From: JACQGD01 sp045628725
Lineage (GTDB): Bacteria > Patescibacteriota > Saccharimonadia > Saccharimonadales > Saccharimonadaceae
Length of the DNA: 43,890 nt
Reading direction: 5' to 3'
NCBI GenBank assembly: GCA_045628725.1
Contig: JAZQPT010000025.1
Location: forward strand, 1-43,890
The position numbers and the translations under genes are program-made. Positions within the stretch are counted from its first letter, which is position 1. Every line of letters begins with the position of its first letter. Of this stretch, positions 31,984 to 40,253 are shown piece after piece. A model generated the notes under the pieces. That model was not told where the DNA came from, made no database searches, and worked only from the letters and a program-made list of their open reading frames with translations.

Positions 31984-33204
31984 ATGTCAAAACACAACCT
32001 TGCTCCCTCACAATCTGAAATTAATTCACAGTTCGACGACATAATGTCGGCCGAAACGTGGTCAGACGAACTCTACAACCCTACGCAGCTAGAAACGTAT
32101 GATTCCAGCGAAATCGACTCACCGTCAGAGGTCGTCACTAAACAGACTGATCGAATCGTCACTACCATCGATGAAATGATTCCCAACACGAACGTCGCTG
32201 ACAGGCAGCGATTTATCGCAAAGCTTGACCGCAAACGTAACGAAGCCTTCGTAGAGTCATTTAACTTCGACAAAGATGTCATCAAGCAAAATGAAGCTAC
32301 AATCGCCACGTTTAATTTTGACAAAGACACTATTCAGTCAGATGAATTCGAACCAGTCACTGCCGAAAGTGAAGACACCTCAGAATCTGATGATTCCGAA
32401 GAAATACTACGATACAGCAAAAAAACTGCCAAAGCTCTCGATTGGGTCGCTGAAAAAATCGATAACAAAAACGAAGATAGCGCAGTGTCAGATAAATTAT
32501 ATAACGCTGCCAACTTCATCGACGACGAATCAAAAACGACAGTTGCCAAGACTGTATTAAAATACATCGGTAAAATCGGCCTCGATAGCCTCAGGACCGA
32601 CGTCAGTTCGATAAAATCCCTTTCTGCCCTATCTGCTGACAAGATTCGTACTGGCATTGATAAACTTGACGAACGATCACGCGAAAATGACGGATGGCTA
32701 AGTGATAAAATCAAAAAATCTTACAATGACGCCAAAGAGCGCCGCGCGACGCGTCGTACAAAAAACCTACAAGACAAAGCATATAATTCATATGAAAGTA
32801 ACCTTGTATACACCCAAACCGATACTATCGCCCAGGCTCAAGCCATGAACGAACAAAACGATGCATTTGCTTCGTACGAAGATAACGTAGCCTACACACA
32901 AAGCCATGAAGATGCACTTGTCGATAACGAGGCCTTTACTGCCGCCCAAGACGAAGCCAAAGCAAACGCCGAAGCTGCTGCTGCGGCCAAAGAGCGTCGA
33001 TCACTAAGGCGACAAAAGCTAAAAGAAAGCGGCAAAGAAGTCCTGCTCGCAACAAAAGACCGCGTATCAAATGGTCGTATCGGCCGAGCTACCGCACGGG
33101 CTACGCAAACCGCTAAAACCTATCACCAATCTGGTCGTGCCGGTGTTGCGAACGCGAATACTATACGAAATAGCAGCCAAACAGACTATGACCTTGCGGC
33201 GTAG
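31984..33204 (+). CDS. Acidic, repeat-containing cytoplasmic protein of unknown function
   Basis: 406 residues, no signal peptide or TM, rich in D, E, K, S, N and A. It has internal repeats: FNFDKDVIKQNEATIAT is followed at once by FNFDKDTIQSDEFEP, and YESNLVYTQTDTIAQAQ is echoed by YEDNVAYTQSHEDA. A basic C-terminal third (KERRSLRRQKLKESGKEV and on) follows an A/E-rich helix. The ATG at 31936 lies inside the promoter spacer, so I use 31984. It is co-oriented with the DUF5663-like gene 40 bp downstream. I do not recognise the family; a structural or scaffold role is only a guess from composition. Confidence 0.72.
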   Translation: MSKHNLAPSQSEINSQFDDIMSAETWSDELYNPTQLETYDSSEIDSPSEVVTKQTDRIVTTIDEMIPNTNVADRQRFIAKLDRKRNEAFVESFNFDKDVIKQNEATIATFNFDKDTIQSDEFEPVTAESEDTSESDDSEEILRYSKKTAKALDWVAEKIDNKNEDSAVSDKLYNAANFIDDESKTTVAKTVLKYIGKIGLDSLRTDVSSIKSLSALSADKIRTGIDKLDERSRENDGWLSDKIKKSYNDAKERRATRRTKNLQDKAYNSYESNLVYTQTDTIAQAQAMNEQNDAFASYEDNVAYTQSHEDALVDNEAFTAAQDEAKANAEAAAAAKERRSLRRQKLKESGKEVLLATKDRVSNGRIGRATARATQTAKTYHQSGRAGVANANTIRNSSQTDYDLAA

Positions 33205-33243
33205 TATATACTAATGAATAACCTAACGTAAGGAACTACTATT

Positions 33244-33555
33244 ATGCAAGATTACATCACAAAAGACTCCCTCCTCGCCCTTGGCATCACACTCGATGCC
33301 AGCAACGCAGACTCGCTTATTGACCACCTAAACGAAACGGTCGAAGAGCGAATCGGCGCCGAAATCACCGAATCATTGACCGACGACCAACTAACAGAGC
33401 TTGTTACCCTGCAAGAATCAGCAAGCGACGAAGAGCTCGGCAAATGGATCGCAGCACATGTCCCTGATTACCAAGCGATCGTCCAGGACAATATTGATAT
33501 TGTTATTGGCGAACTTGCTGATGGTGCCGATGGCATCAATACAGCCGCTAGCTAA
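33244..33555 (+). CDS. DUF5663-like small acidic protein
   Basis: 103 residues, strongly acidic. LTKD-like opening TKDSLLALGITLDASNADSL, then IDHLNETVEERIGAEITESL and TDDQLTELVTLQ, ending in WIAAHVPDYQAIVQDNIDIV. This is the pattern of DUF5663, a short helical domain I associate with Saccharibacteria and other CPR bacteria. AAGGAA nine nt before the ATG; a good terminator follows. Function unknown; often seen next to larger uncharacterised proteins, as here. Confidence 0.78.
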   Translation: MQDYITKDSLLALGITLDASNADSLIDHLNETVEERIGAEITESLTDDQLTELVTLQESASDEELGKWIAAHVPDYQAIVQDNIDIVIGELADGADGINTAAS

Positions 33556-33574
33556 CCATAGCCCACCCTATCAA

Positions 33575-33601
33575 AAAAACACCCGTCAACCGGGTGTTTT
33601 T
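33575..33601 (+). terminator. Terminator after the DUF5663-like gene
   Basis: An 11-bp stem AAAAACACCCG with CGGGTGTTTTT around TCAAC. Confidence 0.9.
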
Positions 33602-33636
33602 ATATTTCGCGCTCTTACCTGCCGTAGTTCCGTTTA

Positions 33637-34251
33637 CTAGCGCAGCGACTTGACGATCTCGCCAAATTTATTGTCTTTACGGTTGTCTTTCTTTTGCGCC
33701 TCAAGGATGTTGATGATGTAGGTTAGCTCTCTTATTAGGCCGCTTTTATCGCGCTTATGGTTGCGAGCATTTACCCTGCCAAGCAGTGACTACACCTTTA
33801 GGAGCCCCTGGCGGCCTGCCTCGGCTGGTAACTGCGTAATGACCTCCATTGCCTTTTGTTTGTCAGGCAATACTCCTTCGGGAGCATTTGCGATTAACTG
33901 ACGGGCATCGCGTACCATTTCAATTTTGTGCGTTTCGGCCCTTGTCGCATTAGAGAGTGTCCGCTTACTTTGCTCGAGCGCATTATCGATGTCCCTAAAA
34001 AGTGATGAGTCGATACCATGGTTTTCGGAACGATTCAGGTAGACGCGCAGATCGGCAAGCTGCCCCACTGTATTCGAGACATATTTATTGACACCCCCGC
34101 GCGCACTGGTGTGTCTTTCGGCTGCTTTTGTCAGGCGGGCGCTAAGCGCTTTAGCTTGCCGTTCTATGTCGTTCGTCTCGGCCAGTTTAGTTGCTTCTTC
34201 GGATGGCGCTTTCGTTTCTTCAACAGGAATTTCGGGAGTGTCATCAGCTAT
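33637..34251 (-). pseudogene. Broken gene: no start codon and an internal amber stop
   Basis: On the minus strand one frame stays open from 34251 to 33637 except for TAG at 33790-33792. Before it lie about 153 codons (IADDTPEIPVEETKAPSEEA onward to AGRQGLLKV), after it 50 more (SLLGRVNARNHKRDKSGLIR to EIVKSLR) before TAG at 33637. The natural start position, six nt after a TATTTA hexamer, has ATA (34249-34251) followed by ADDTPEIPVEE. A GTG at 34068 gives only 92 residues up to the amber codon. Composition is coding-like, helical and charged throughout. No homolog recognised. Alternatives: a live gene using an odd start, or a sequencing error. Confidence 0.65.
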
Positions 34252-34265
34252 GAAAAGTAAATATC

Positions 34266-35054
34266 CTACTTCTTCGTATGCGCGAGGTCTTTATGGAGAT
34301 GCTCCGACGCTTCACGTAGCAAGAATAGACTGATGTCGTCGCGGGTGGTACCGGCTTTATGAAACGGTACACTTATTGTTTGAATAAGAATATTCATGAA
34401 AATCATAATAAAGCTGATTGTGCCCGTAAGCGCCAATCCTCCGTAAAATGGATCGATGTTCGTCAGCAGCAGAACGATGATAATCAGCCCAACAATCGAA
34501 CGCACCAGTACGAATGCAGACGGAATAAATTTGATTTTTTGAATATAATTAATGCGAAAGAGGCTTCGGAGTAACTGGGCCTGTTGCTGCTTTAATTTAA
34601 CAATAAAATTAGCAGGAACACCGGCTTTTTCCATATCGATAAACGTGTGATGTAGTTCATTAATCTCGTTACGCGCCTGGTGACGATTAGTCCTCGTACC
34701 CTCACGAAATGCCTTTAGGATATCCAAAAGATTAAGCCGGAACACGTCTAAATCGAATTTAGGGTACATCGTATGAATAGACTTTGCGTCTTCGTACATA
34801 TTCTCTACTACCGAGGCAAATTCAGCCGGGATACGCTCGCTTTCTTTGTAGTCTGCAATTGTCGCTGTCAGCAAAAAACCAATCACAAAAATCACACTTG
34901 ATATAACACTGTTATGTAGCGACGTCTGTTCGATAATTTCAAGATTGAAATAGTGAAGCAGATATTTAACGCCGATAATAATCAACGTTGCTAAGAGTGA
35001 AATAAGAAAAATGCGATGACGACGCAAATAGCGCTTTAGACTACTCTTGCTCAA
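34266..35054 (-). CDS. Four-TM membrane protein of unknown function
   Basis: 262 residues with two N-terminal TM segments (IFLISLLATLIIIGVKYLLH and SSVIFVIGFLLTATIADYKE), a cytoplasmic helical region of about 90 residues and two more TM segments (VLVRSIVGLIIIVLLLTNID and LALTGTISFIMIFMNILIQT). The two pairs with the middle helices resemble bestrophin/DUF4239-like channel proteins in outline; no signature residues confirm that. TTG start at 35054 overlaps the lysS end by 14 nt, with GAGG eight nt before it, so it is probably translated with lysS. Confidence 0.72.
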   Translation of the reverse strand: MSKSSLKRYLRRHRIFLISLLATLIIIGVKYLLHYFNLEIIEQTSLHNSVISSVIFVIGFLLTATIADYKESERIPAEFASVVENMYEDAKSIHTMYPKFDLDVFRLNLLDILKAFREGTRTNRHQARNEINELHHTFIDMEKAGVPANFIVKLKQQQAQLLRSLFRINYIQKIKFIPSAFVLVRSIVGLIIIVLLLTNIDPFYGGLALTGTISFIMIFMNILIQTISVPFHKAGTTRDDISLFLLREASEHLHKDLAHTKK

Positions 35055-36549
35055 AGTTTACCTCTGGATATATATCTTTTGTCGTATTGTCATATTCAGC
35101 ACGCAGCTGTGGGAATGGCACGCCTTCGCGGGCAGTTACCCCTTCGAATATCCAGAATACTCGCTCAGAATATCCCAGTCCACATGCTGGTGGGATGCCA
35201 TATTCAAGCATTTCGACGTAATCGATGTCGAGCATCATCGCTTCGTCATCACCTGCATCGCGCATCTGCTGCTGTTCAACAAAGCGGTTTAATTGATCGA
35301 TCGGATCGTTCAATTCCGAGAAGCCATTTGATAATTCGCTGCCTGCGATGACTGCCTGGAACCGCTCTACAGTGCGGTCGTCATCAGGGTTACTTTTAGC
35401 TAGTGGGCTAATAAATTTAGGCGTATTAACGAGCCATACCGGCCCAACGACGTCTTTACGGATGTTTTTCCATAGTTTATCGATGCCACGCGCACGATTT
35501 TCTGTTTGCTCTACTTCAAGCTTGTTATCGGCAAGAGCTTTTTTGACATCATCAAGCGAACTTTCGTATACATCAATATTGTATCGGTCACGAATAACCG
35601 TTGCGTAGTCCCATACTTCCCACTCTTTGCTCATATCTACCTGAACATCACCGAGCGTAAACTGTAATGTACCGAATGCCTTTTCCAGAACATACGTAAA
35701 TAGCTTTTCTTGGAACTTCATGCCATCTTGCCAGTTTGCATAAGCCCAGTACCATTCCATCGCAACATGCTCTGGCAGGTGTTCATCGCTATAATTTTCG
35801 TTTCGGAAACGTGGCCCTAGGTCATAGACTTTTTCAAATCCTGCGCCCAAAAGTCGCTTTAGTGGTAGTTCATGACTGATACGTAGGTAAAAGTCTTGAT
35901 CTAGCGCGTCCATGTGCGTGACAAATGGATTAGCGTCTGCCCCACCTGTTGTGTGCTCTAGAACAGGAACGTTTACTTCAATAAATCCGTTATCATTCAA
36001 GAAATCACGCGTCGCTTGCCAGAACTTTGATCGACGTTCGAATCGTTCGCGCACAGACGGATTAACGCTCATGTCGAGGTAACGACGACGAAGACGTTCT
36101 TCTTTGCTCGTTAGTTCAGTTGGCGTTGGGCGAAGCGCTTTTGTAAGGAGGCGTAGTTGTTTAACACCGATAGAGATTTCGCCGGTTTTTGTACGAATAA
36201 TTTCGCCGGTCGCTTCGATAAAGTCACCCGTATCAAGCAGTGGCAATTCTTTCATACCTATAGTTCCCTTTTCCACGTCCAGTTCGGCAACATCTGGGGC
36301 ATGCAAGAACAATTGGATCGATCCAGACATGTCTCGTAGAACAATAAAGGCAAGTTTGCCGAATTTACGTAGTCCCATCACGCGGCCAGCGACGGTTGCA
36401 GTTTGACCTTCTAGATCATCAAACTTCGCTACGATATCACCCGCATTATGCGTACGGTGACTTTCTGCCGGGTATGGGTTAATGCCAAGCTGCTTTAGTT
36501 CTGCTAGCTTTCGTAGTCGTTCATCTCTGTAATCTTGAAGTGTTGCCAT
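35041..36549 (-). CDS. lysS: Lysyl-tRNA synthetase, class II
   Basis: 502 residues. N-terminal OB-fold anticodon domain (GQTATVAGRVMGLRKFGKLA), motif 1 (NGFIEVNVPVLEHTTGGADA), motif 2 (GAGFEKVYDLGPRFRNENYS) and motif 3 (IPPACGLGYSERVFWIFEGV). The HNAGDIVAKFDDLEG opening is usual. It attaches lysine to tRNA-Lys. The AANPF...HE block and length match bacterial LysRS. Its ATG is eight nt after TATAAT (36558-36563). Confidence 0.97.
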   Translation of the reverse strand: MATLQDYRDERLRKLAELKQLGINPYPAESHRTHNAGDIVAKFDDLEGQTATVAGRVMGLRKFGKLAFIVLRDMSGSIQLFLHAPDVAELDVEKGTIGMKELPLLDTGDFIEATGEIIRTKTGEISIGVKQLRLLTKALRPTPTELTSKEERLRRRYLDMSVNPSVRERFERRSKFWQATRDFLNDNGFIEVNVPVLEHTTGGADANPFVTHMDALDQDFYLRISHELPLKRLLGAGFEKVYDLGPRFRNENYSDEHLPEHVAMEWYWAYANWQDGMKFQEKLFTYVLEKAFGTLQFTLGDVQVDMSKEWEVWDYATVIRDRYNIDVYESSLDDVKKALADNKLEVEQTENRARGIDKLWKNIRKDVVGPVWLVNTPKFISPLAKSNPDDDRTVERFQAVIAGSELSNGFSELNDPIDQLNRFVEQQQMRDAGDDEAMMLDIDYVEMLEYGIPPACGLGYSERVFWIFEGVTAREGVPFPQLRAEYDNTTKDIYPEVNFEQE

Positions 36550-36557
36550 ATAGGATA

Positions 36558-36563
36558 ATTATA
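36558..36563 (-). promoter_or_regulatory. lysS -10
   Basis: TATAAT on the minus strand preceded by GTG; eight nt to the ATG at 36549, near-leaderless. Confidence 0.55.
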
Positions 36564-36635
36564 CACCAACGGGGGTGAATATGGTAATGTGTGAGGAATC
36601 TTACAGGTTAATAACTCATCAATGGTATATTGTGT

Positions 36636-36664
36636 TTGATTCAAAACGCTTTATGTACTACAAT
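36636..36664 (+). promoter_or_regulatory. Promoter of the 36707 unit
   Basis: TTGATT (36636-36641), 17 nt, TACAAT (36659-36664). Confidence 0.7.
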
Positions 36665-36706
36665 GAAAGCAGAATAAATAGTTTATATAGCACAGATGGT
36701 ATCAAA

Positions 36707-36784
36707 ATGACACAAACATTAGAAACGCCAAAATCTAGACAAACCTATTACGAACTTTACGGGGATATGGAGAGTACGTCATGA
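36707..36784 (+). CDS. 25-residue ORF coupled to the next gene
   Basis: MTQTLETPKSRQTYYELYGD plus five residues, ending in TGA that overlaps the next ATG (ATGA at 36781-36784). The frame extends upstream to 36575, but that part lies before the promoter. No Shine-Dalgarno. It may be a real small protein or a leader peptide that feeds ribosomes into the next gene. Confidence 0.45.
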   Translation: MTQTLETPKSRQTYYELYGDMESTS

Positions 36785-37542
36785 CCTTGTTATCTGAAGT
36801 AATGTCCCATCGAACGAACGACACAAAGAACGAATGGTACGATACCGAATCTAATTTTCATGGTGAAAACTTAGCTTATAGTGCAGTTTCTAGCGAAATG
36901 ATCGAGAAGAACAATCGGCCATTAAGCGACGAAGAGCTCTTGTCCGAGGCTAATACATTCGCCGAAGCCATGAACGCATATCGACGAATTACCGGACGTG
37001 GAACCCTACGGCACGTGGTATCTCGAATTGTCGCATTTAGCGGAAAAAAGCGTCCAAAAACAGATCCAACAACTGCATTAACCTATCTTGAGCGCGTAGC
37101 GAACCAGTTCAGTCAATCAATGAGCGAAGAGGATACGCGTACGGTTAACGAACTAATTATGGAGCAGTTAAGCAAAATTCGAAAAGGAACAGTTGTAGAT
37201 CCATCAACCGTAACGCTCGATCGCGTTGCAGCAGCAACTGATATGCTACCCGAAAATCTAAAGGAGACTGGACTACGAACTTTCGAAGAAGCCCTTTATA
37301 CTATAGAGTTCGAAATCCCTGGCCAAACAGGTGAAATTAAAATACCTAAAACCGCAGCAAAAGCAGCACATCAGGCTATTGAACTCTATCAAAAAATGCC
37401 TGACCCTACTTCCCTGAAGGCTCACTTTGATACAATATCTAACAAAACTTCCTGTGACGAAATTCATAAGATAGAAGATAAACTGTGGCGTGAACAAGTG
37501 AGCGGAGACGCAACTGCTCCGTTACTCGTCCTAAGCAAATAG
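36781..37542 (+). CDS. Hypothetical cytoplasmic protein
   Basis: 253 residues, no signal or TM. Mostly helical, acidic, with blocks such as PLSDEELLSEANTFAEAMNA, RGTLRHVVSRIVAFSGKKRP and GLRTFEEALYTIEFEIPGQT. I do not recognise a family or catalytic motif. It shares composition with the 31984 protein (D, E, K, N, S, T) but I could not align them. It stands between lysS (opposite strand) and greA, has its own promoter through the small upstream ORF and its own terminator. Confidence 0.72.
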   Translation: MTLLSEVMSHRTNDTKNEWYDTESNFHGENLAYSAVSSEMIEKNNRPLSDEELLSEANTFAEAMNAYRRITGRGTLRHVVSRIVAFSGKKRPKTDPTTALTYLERVANQFSQSMSEEDTRTVNELIMEQLSKIRKGTVVDPSTVTLDRVAAATDMLPENLKETGLRTFEEALYTIEFEIPGQTGEIKIPKTAAKAAHQAIELYQKMPDPTSLKAHFDTISNKTSCDEIHKIEDKLWREQVSGDATAPLLVLSK

Positions 37543-37566
37543 ACTAGACTATTAATCGTACCTAAT

Positions 37567-37597
37567 AATAAAAGACTTCTTGGGGAAGTCTTTTATT
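37567..37597 (+). terminator. Bidirectional terminator
   Basis: A 13-bp stem AATAAAAGACTTC with GAAGTCTTTTATT around TTGGG; it serves the 36781 unit and greA, which converge. Confidence 0.9.
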
Positions 37598-37616
37598 TAT
37601 TCAATGGTTTTCGATA

Positions 37617-38072
37617 TTAACCTACAGAAACGACTTCGTAAGTAATGTCACCCTTTGGCGTAGTAATCGTTGCACTATCACCGACTTTTTTACCAAGAAG
37701 TGCTACACCGATTGGAGATTCATTGCTGATTTTTCCTTCTAGTGGATTGGCTTCTACAGGACCAACGACATGGTAGTTAACCGTCTTATTGCCTATCTTT
37801 AGCTCTACTTTACTGCCTAGGCCAACAGCACTACCTGAACTTGCTTTAATAATCTCTGCATTAAGTAGTACGTCCTCGATCTCAGCAATGCGGCTCTCTA
37901 CAAGACCTTGCTCTTCGCGAGCAGCGTCGTATTCAGCATTCTCAGAAAGATCGCCGTAATCACGAGCATCAGCGATTTTCTCAGCAATAGCACCGCGGCG
38001 CCCCTTTAGTTCATCTAGTTCGGCTTCTAGTTCTTTTTTGCCATCGATTGTGATTTGAAATAGCTTTTTCAT
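37617..38072 (-). CDS. greA: Transcription elongation factor GreA
   Basis: 151 residues. N-terminal coiled coil (KKELEAELDELKGRRGAIAE, then DLSENAEYDAAREEQGLVES with the acidic tip D-L-S-E-N-A-E) and the C-terminal FKBP-like domain (VVGPVEANPLEGKISNESPI and on). The D..ENAEY tip carries the acidic residues that enter the RNA polymerase channel and promote RNA cleavage. AAAGGA before the ATG and TATAAT at 38091-38096. Confidence 0.97.
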   Translation of the reverse strand: MKKLFQITIDGKKELEAELDELKGRRGAIAEKIADARDYGDLSENAEYDAAREEQGLVESRIAEIEDVLLNAEIIKASSGSAVGLGSKVELKIGNKTVNYHVVGPVEANPLEGKISNESPIGVALLGKKVGDSATITTPKGDITYEVVSVG

Positions 38073-38090
38073 ATTAATATCCTTTTATTC

Positions 38091-38116
38091 ATTATAAAAA
38101 GTGCTTTGCAGCACTT
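38091..38116 (-). terminator. proS terminator fused to the greA -10
   Basis: Minus strand AAGTGC-TGCAAA-GCACTT followed by TTTATAAT: the T tract passes into the greA -10 (38096-38091). Confidence 0.7.
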
Positions 38117-38174
38117 ATGTTCATCATCGTTGATTGTAAACCCCCGCTAAATAACTTCTCGAAAGCAGTTTACG

Positions 38175-39422
38175 TTAATTCATTCTAGCAAGCAGCTGTT
38201 CGTGTGTCAACGTCTCTGTCTCGCCAGTGGCTCTGGCAGTAAATTCATACTGACCTGATTCTATTAAACGATCGCTCACGGTGACGCGGTACGGGATACC
38301 CATTAGTTCAGCGTCGGCGAATTTAGTACCCGGTCGTTCGTTACGGTCATCGTACAGAACTTCAATCCCCATACCCATCAGTTCTGTGTATAAATCATCG
38401 GCATGTGCCGTAGCCGCATCCCCGCCAATACGGACGATATATACCTTTGCCGGTGCGATACTCTCTGGCCAGACGAGTCCTTTGTCGTCGCTAAAATGTT
38501 CAGCAACAATTCCCATTAAACGACTGACGCCGATTCCGTAGCAGCCCATGACAATTGATTGCTTTTGACCCTTTTCGTCGGTGTAGTATACATCGAGCGC
38601 ATCGGTATACTTACTCTCAAGATGGAATGTATTACCTACCTCGACGCCTCGTTTTTCTACGAGATCTTCTCTTTTTAGTCCAAGTTTTTCAAGGTTTTCG
38701 TCCGACATAATTTCTTCATTAATGGCGACCTTTTTTGCCTCGTCGACATAGATGATATCCTCGCCGACAGGGCTTAAAGTCTGGAATTCGTCACTAAATC
38801 GAGGAGTAAAAATACCACCATCAGCGTACGTACGATACGTTATATCGCCGACACCAAGGCGTGCATATACTCGGTGATACGCACCGATTACTTTTTCGTA
38901 GGCCACTTCGTGTACTTCTTGGTTAGCGCTGAACGAATACATATCCTTCATCAAGAACTCGCGTCCGCGCAGTAGTCCGCTCTTGGCACGCAGTTCGTTT
39001 CGGAATTTGTTTTGAATCTGATACGTATAAAAAGGCATGTCCTTGTAAGAACTAAGGTAATTACCTACCGCATCGACGATAGGCTCTTCGTGCGTCAAAC
39101 CTACACCAAGTTCTGTACCGTTGGAAAGTTTTGTCTTGAACCAGTTATCGACTTTTTTGTCATCCCAGCGGTCTGTTTTTATCCAGATGTCGCGTGGCTG
39201 CAACGTCGTCATCGCGACTTCTTGCCCACCAATGGCGTTCATTTCTTCGCGGACAATACGCTTGATATTCTCTAGAACGCGAAGTCCTAGTGGCATATAC
39301 GCATAAACCCCCGCCATCTCTTTATGGATAAAACCAGCCCGGATAAGTAACTGGGCGTTCTTTGCCACCTCATCAGCCGGCGCGTTTTTTGATGTTCGGG
39401 TGAATAACGTACTGAGTCTCAT
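38175..39422 (-). CDS. proS: Prolyl-tRNA synthetase, short form
   Basis: 415 residues. Motif 1 EMAGVYAYMPLGLRVLENIK, motif 2 around FYTYQIQNKFRNELRAKSGL and LLRGREFLMKDMYSFS, motif 3 around IVMGCYGIGVSRLMGIVAEH, then an anticodon domain. The 180-residue INS editing domain between motifs 2 and 3 of the usual bacterial enzyme is missing: motif 2 leads to motif 3 in about 150 residues. Charges tRNA-Pro. Mis-charged Ala-tRNA-Pro would have to be cleared elsewhere. TAGAAT eight nt before the ATG. Confidence 0.95.
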   Translation of the reverse strand: MRLSTLFTRTSKNAPADEVAKNAQLLIRAGFIHKEMAGVYAYMPLGLRVLENIKRIVREEMNAIGGQEVAMTTLQPRDIWIKTDRWDDKKVDNWFKTKLSNGTELGVGLTHEEPIVDAVGNYLSSYKDMPFYTYQIQNKFRNELRAKSGLLRGREFLMKDMYSFSANQEVHEVAYEKVIGAYHRVYARLGVGDITYRTYADGGIFTPRFSDEFQTLSPVGEDIIYVDEAKKVAINEEIMSDENLEKLGLKREDLVEKRGVEVGNTFHLESKYTDALDVYYTDEKGQKQSIVMGCYGIGVSRLMGIVAEHFSDDKGLVWPESIAPAKVYIVRIGGDAATAHADDLYTELMGMGIEVLYDDRNERPGTKFADAELMGIPYRVTVSDRLIESGQYEFTARATGETETLTHEQLLARMN

Positions 39423-39467
39423 ATACCCCTATTCTATCACTGTTAGAACGGTTCAAACAGTCTGAAA

Positions 39468-40253
39468 TTAACTTCCCATACCAGGAGCGACGACTGGCGC
39501 GATAAACAGGATATAAAACGCTATACCGTTTTTAATCATATGAACAAGAATACCCGACCAGATACTCCCTGTTAATTCACGAAGTCCACACATGACAACG
39601 CTCAGAATGAATGTATCGACAGCGACGTTCCATTGCCCATGTACTGCAGCAAACAGAATACTCGTTGCCATAATTGCGGCCCATATCGGTATGTGTCGGC
39701 GTAATTTACCATACAGATACCCGCGGAATAATACTTCCTCGGCAATCGGTGCAATAACCACCAGTGTCACAAATGCAAGCAGATAACCAGACTGATTCGT
39801 TAAACTCTTGAATCCTACATCCTGGGCTTGATCGGCCTGAAATATCGGAATAAGGTTCGTCACAGCACTAATTACACCGACAAGTACTAAGATGTACACA
39901 ATGTATGCAATTGGCGCTAACCCGATGTCTAACCAAGTCATTAAACGCCTCAGCCCGAGCTGCTCTAGATCTACCCGTCGCCCAAGAAGATACGGTGCAC
40001 CGATAGCTATACCGATAGCGAGCGTATAAATAGTAGCAGCTAGTACCGTTTCGATAGCCGTCGACGAGCCGTATTTGGCGAAATCAAATCCAGACGTCGT
40101 CAGTATGCGCACGACGGCCGCAACAATCAGCTGCGCTGATATAAACGCAGCAAATACCCATGCTGGAAAGATAACCAGCGCACGCCAGTCGCGCCTACCT
40201 AGCGGTTGCTTCGGGTGCCAACCCCGTATTTTATTTGATAAGTTTTGTGACAT
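39468..40253 (-). CDS. CPBP family intramembrane metalloprotease
   Basis: 261 residues, about seven TM segments. The CPBP motifs are present: motif 1 EEVLFRGYLYGKLRR (E-E-x3-R), motif 2 ILFAAVHGQWNVAV (F-x3-H) and motif 3 near MIKNGIAFY (H-x3-N region LVHMIKN). Related to Rce1 and bacteriocin-immunity proteins. ATG at 40253 overlaps the rseP end by 23 nt (a TTG two codons earlier is possible). It sits next to the site-2 protease gene, suggesting shared membrane proteolysis. Confidence 0.9.
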   Translation of the reverse strand: MSQNLSNKIRGWHPKQPLGRRDWRALVIFPAWVFAAFISAQLIVAAVVRILTTSGFDFAKYGSSTAIETVLAATIYTLAIGIAIGAPYLLGRRVDLEQLGLRRLMTWLDIGLAPIAYIVYILVLVGVISAVTNLIPIFQADQAQDVGFKSLTNQSGYLLAFVTLVVIAPIAEEVLFRGYLYGKLRRHIPIWAAIMATSILFAAVHGQWNVAVDTFILSVVMCGLRELTGSIWSGILVHMIKNGIAFYILFIAPVVAPGMGS

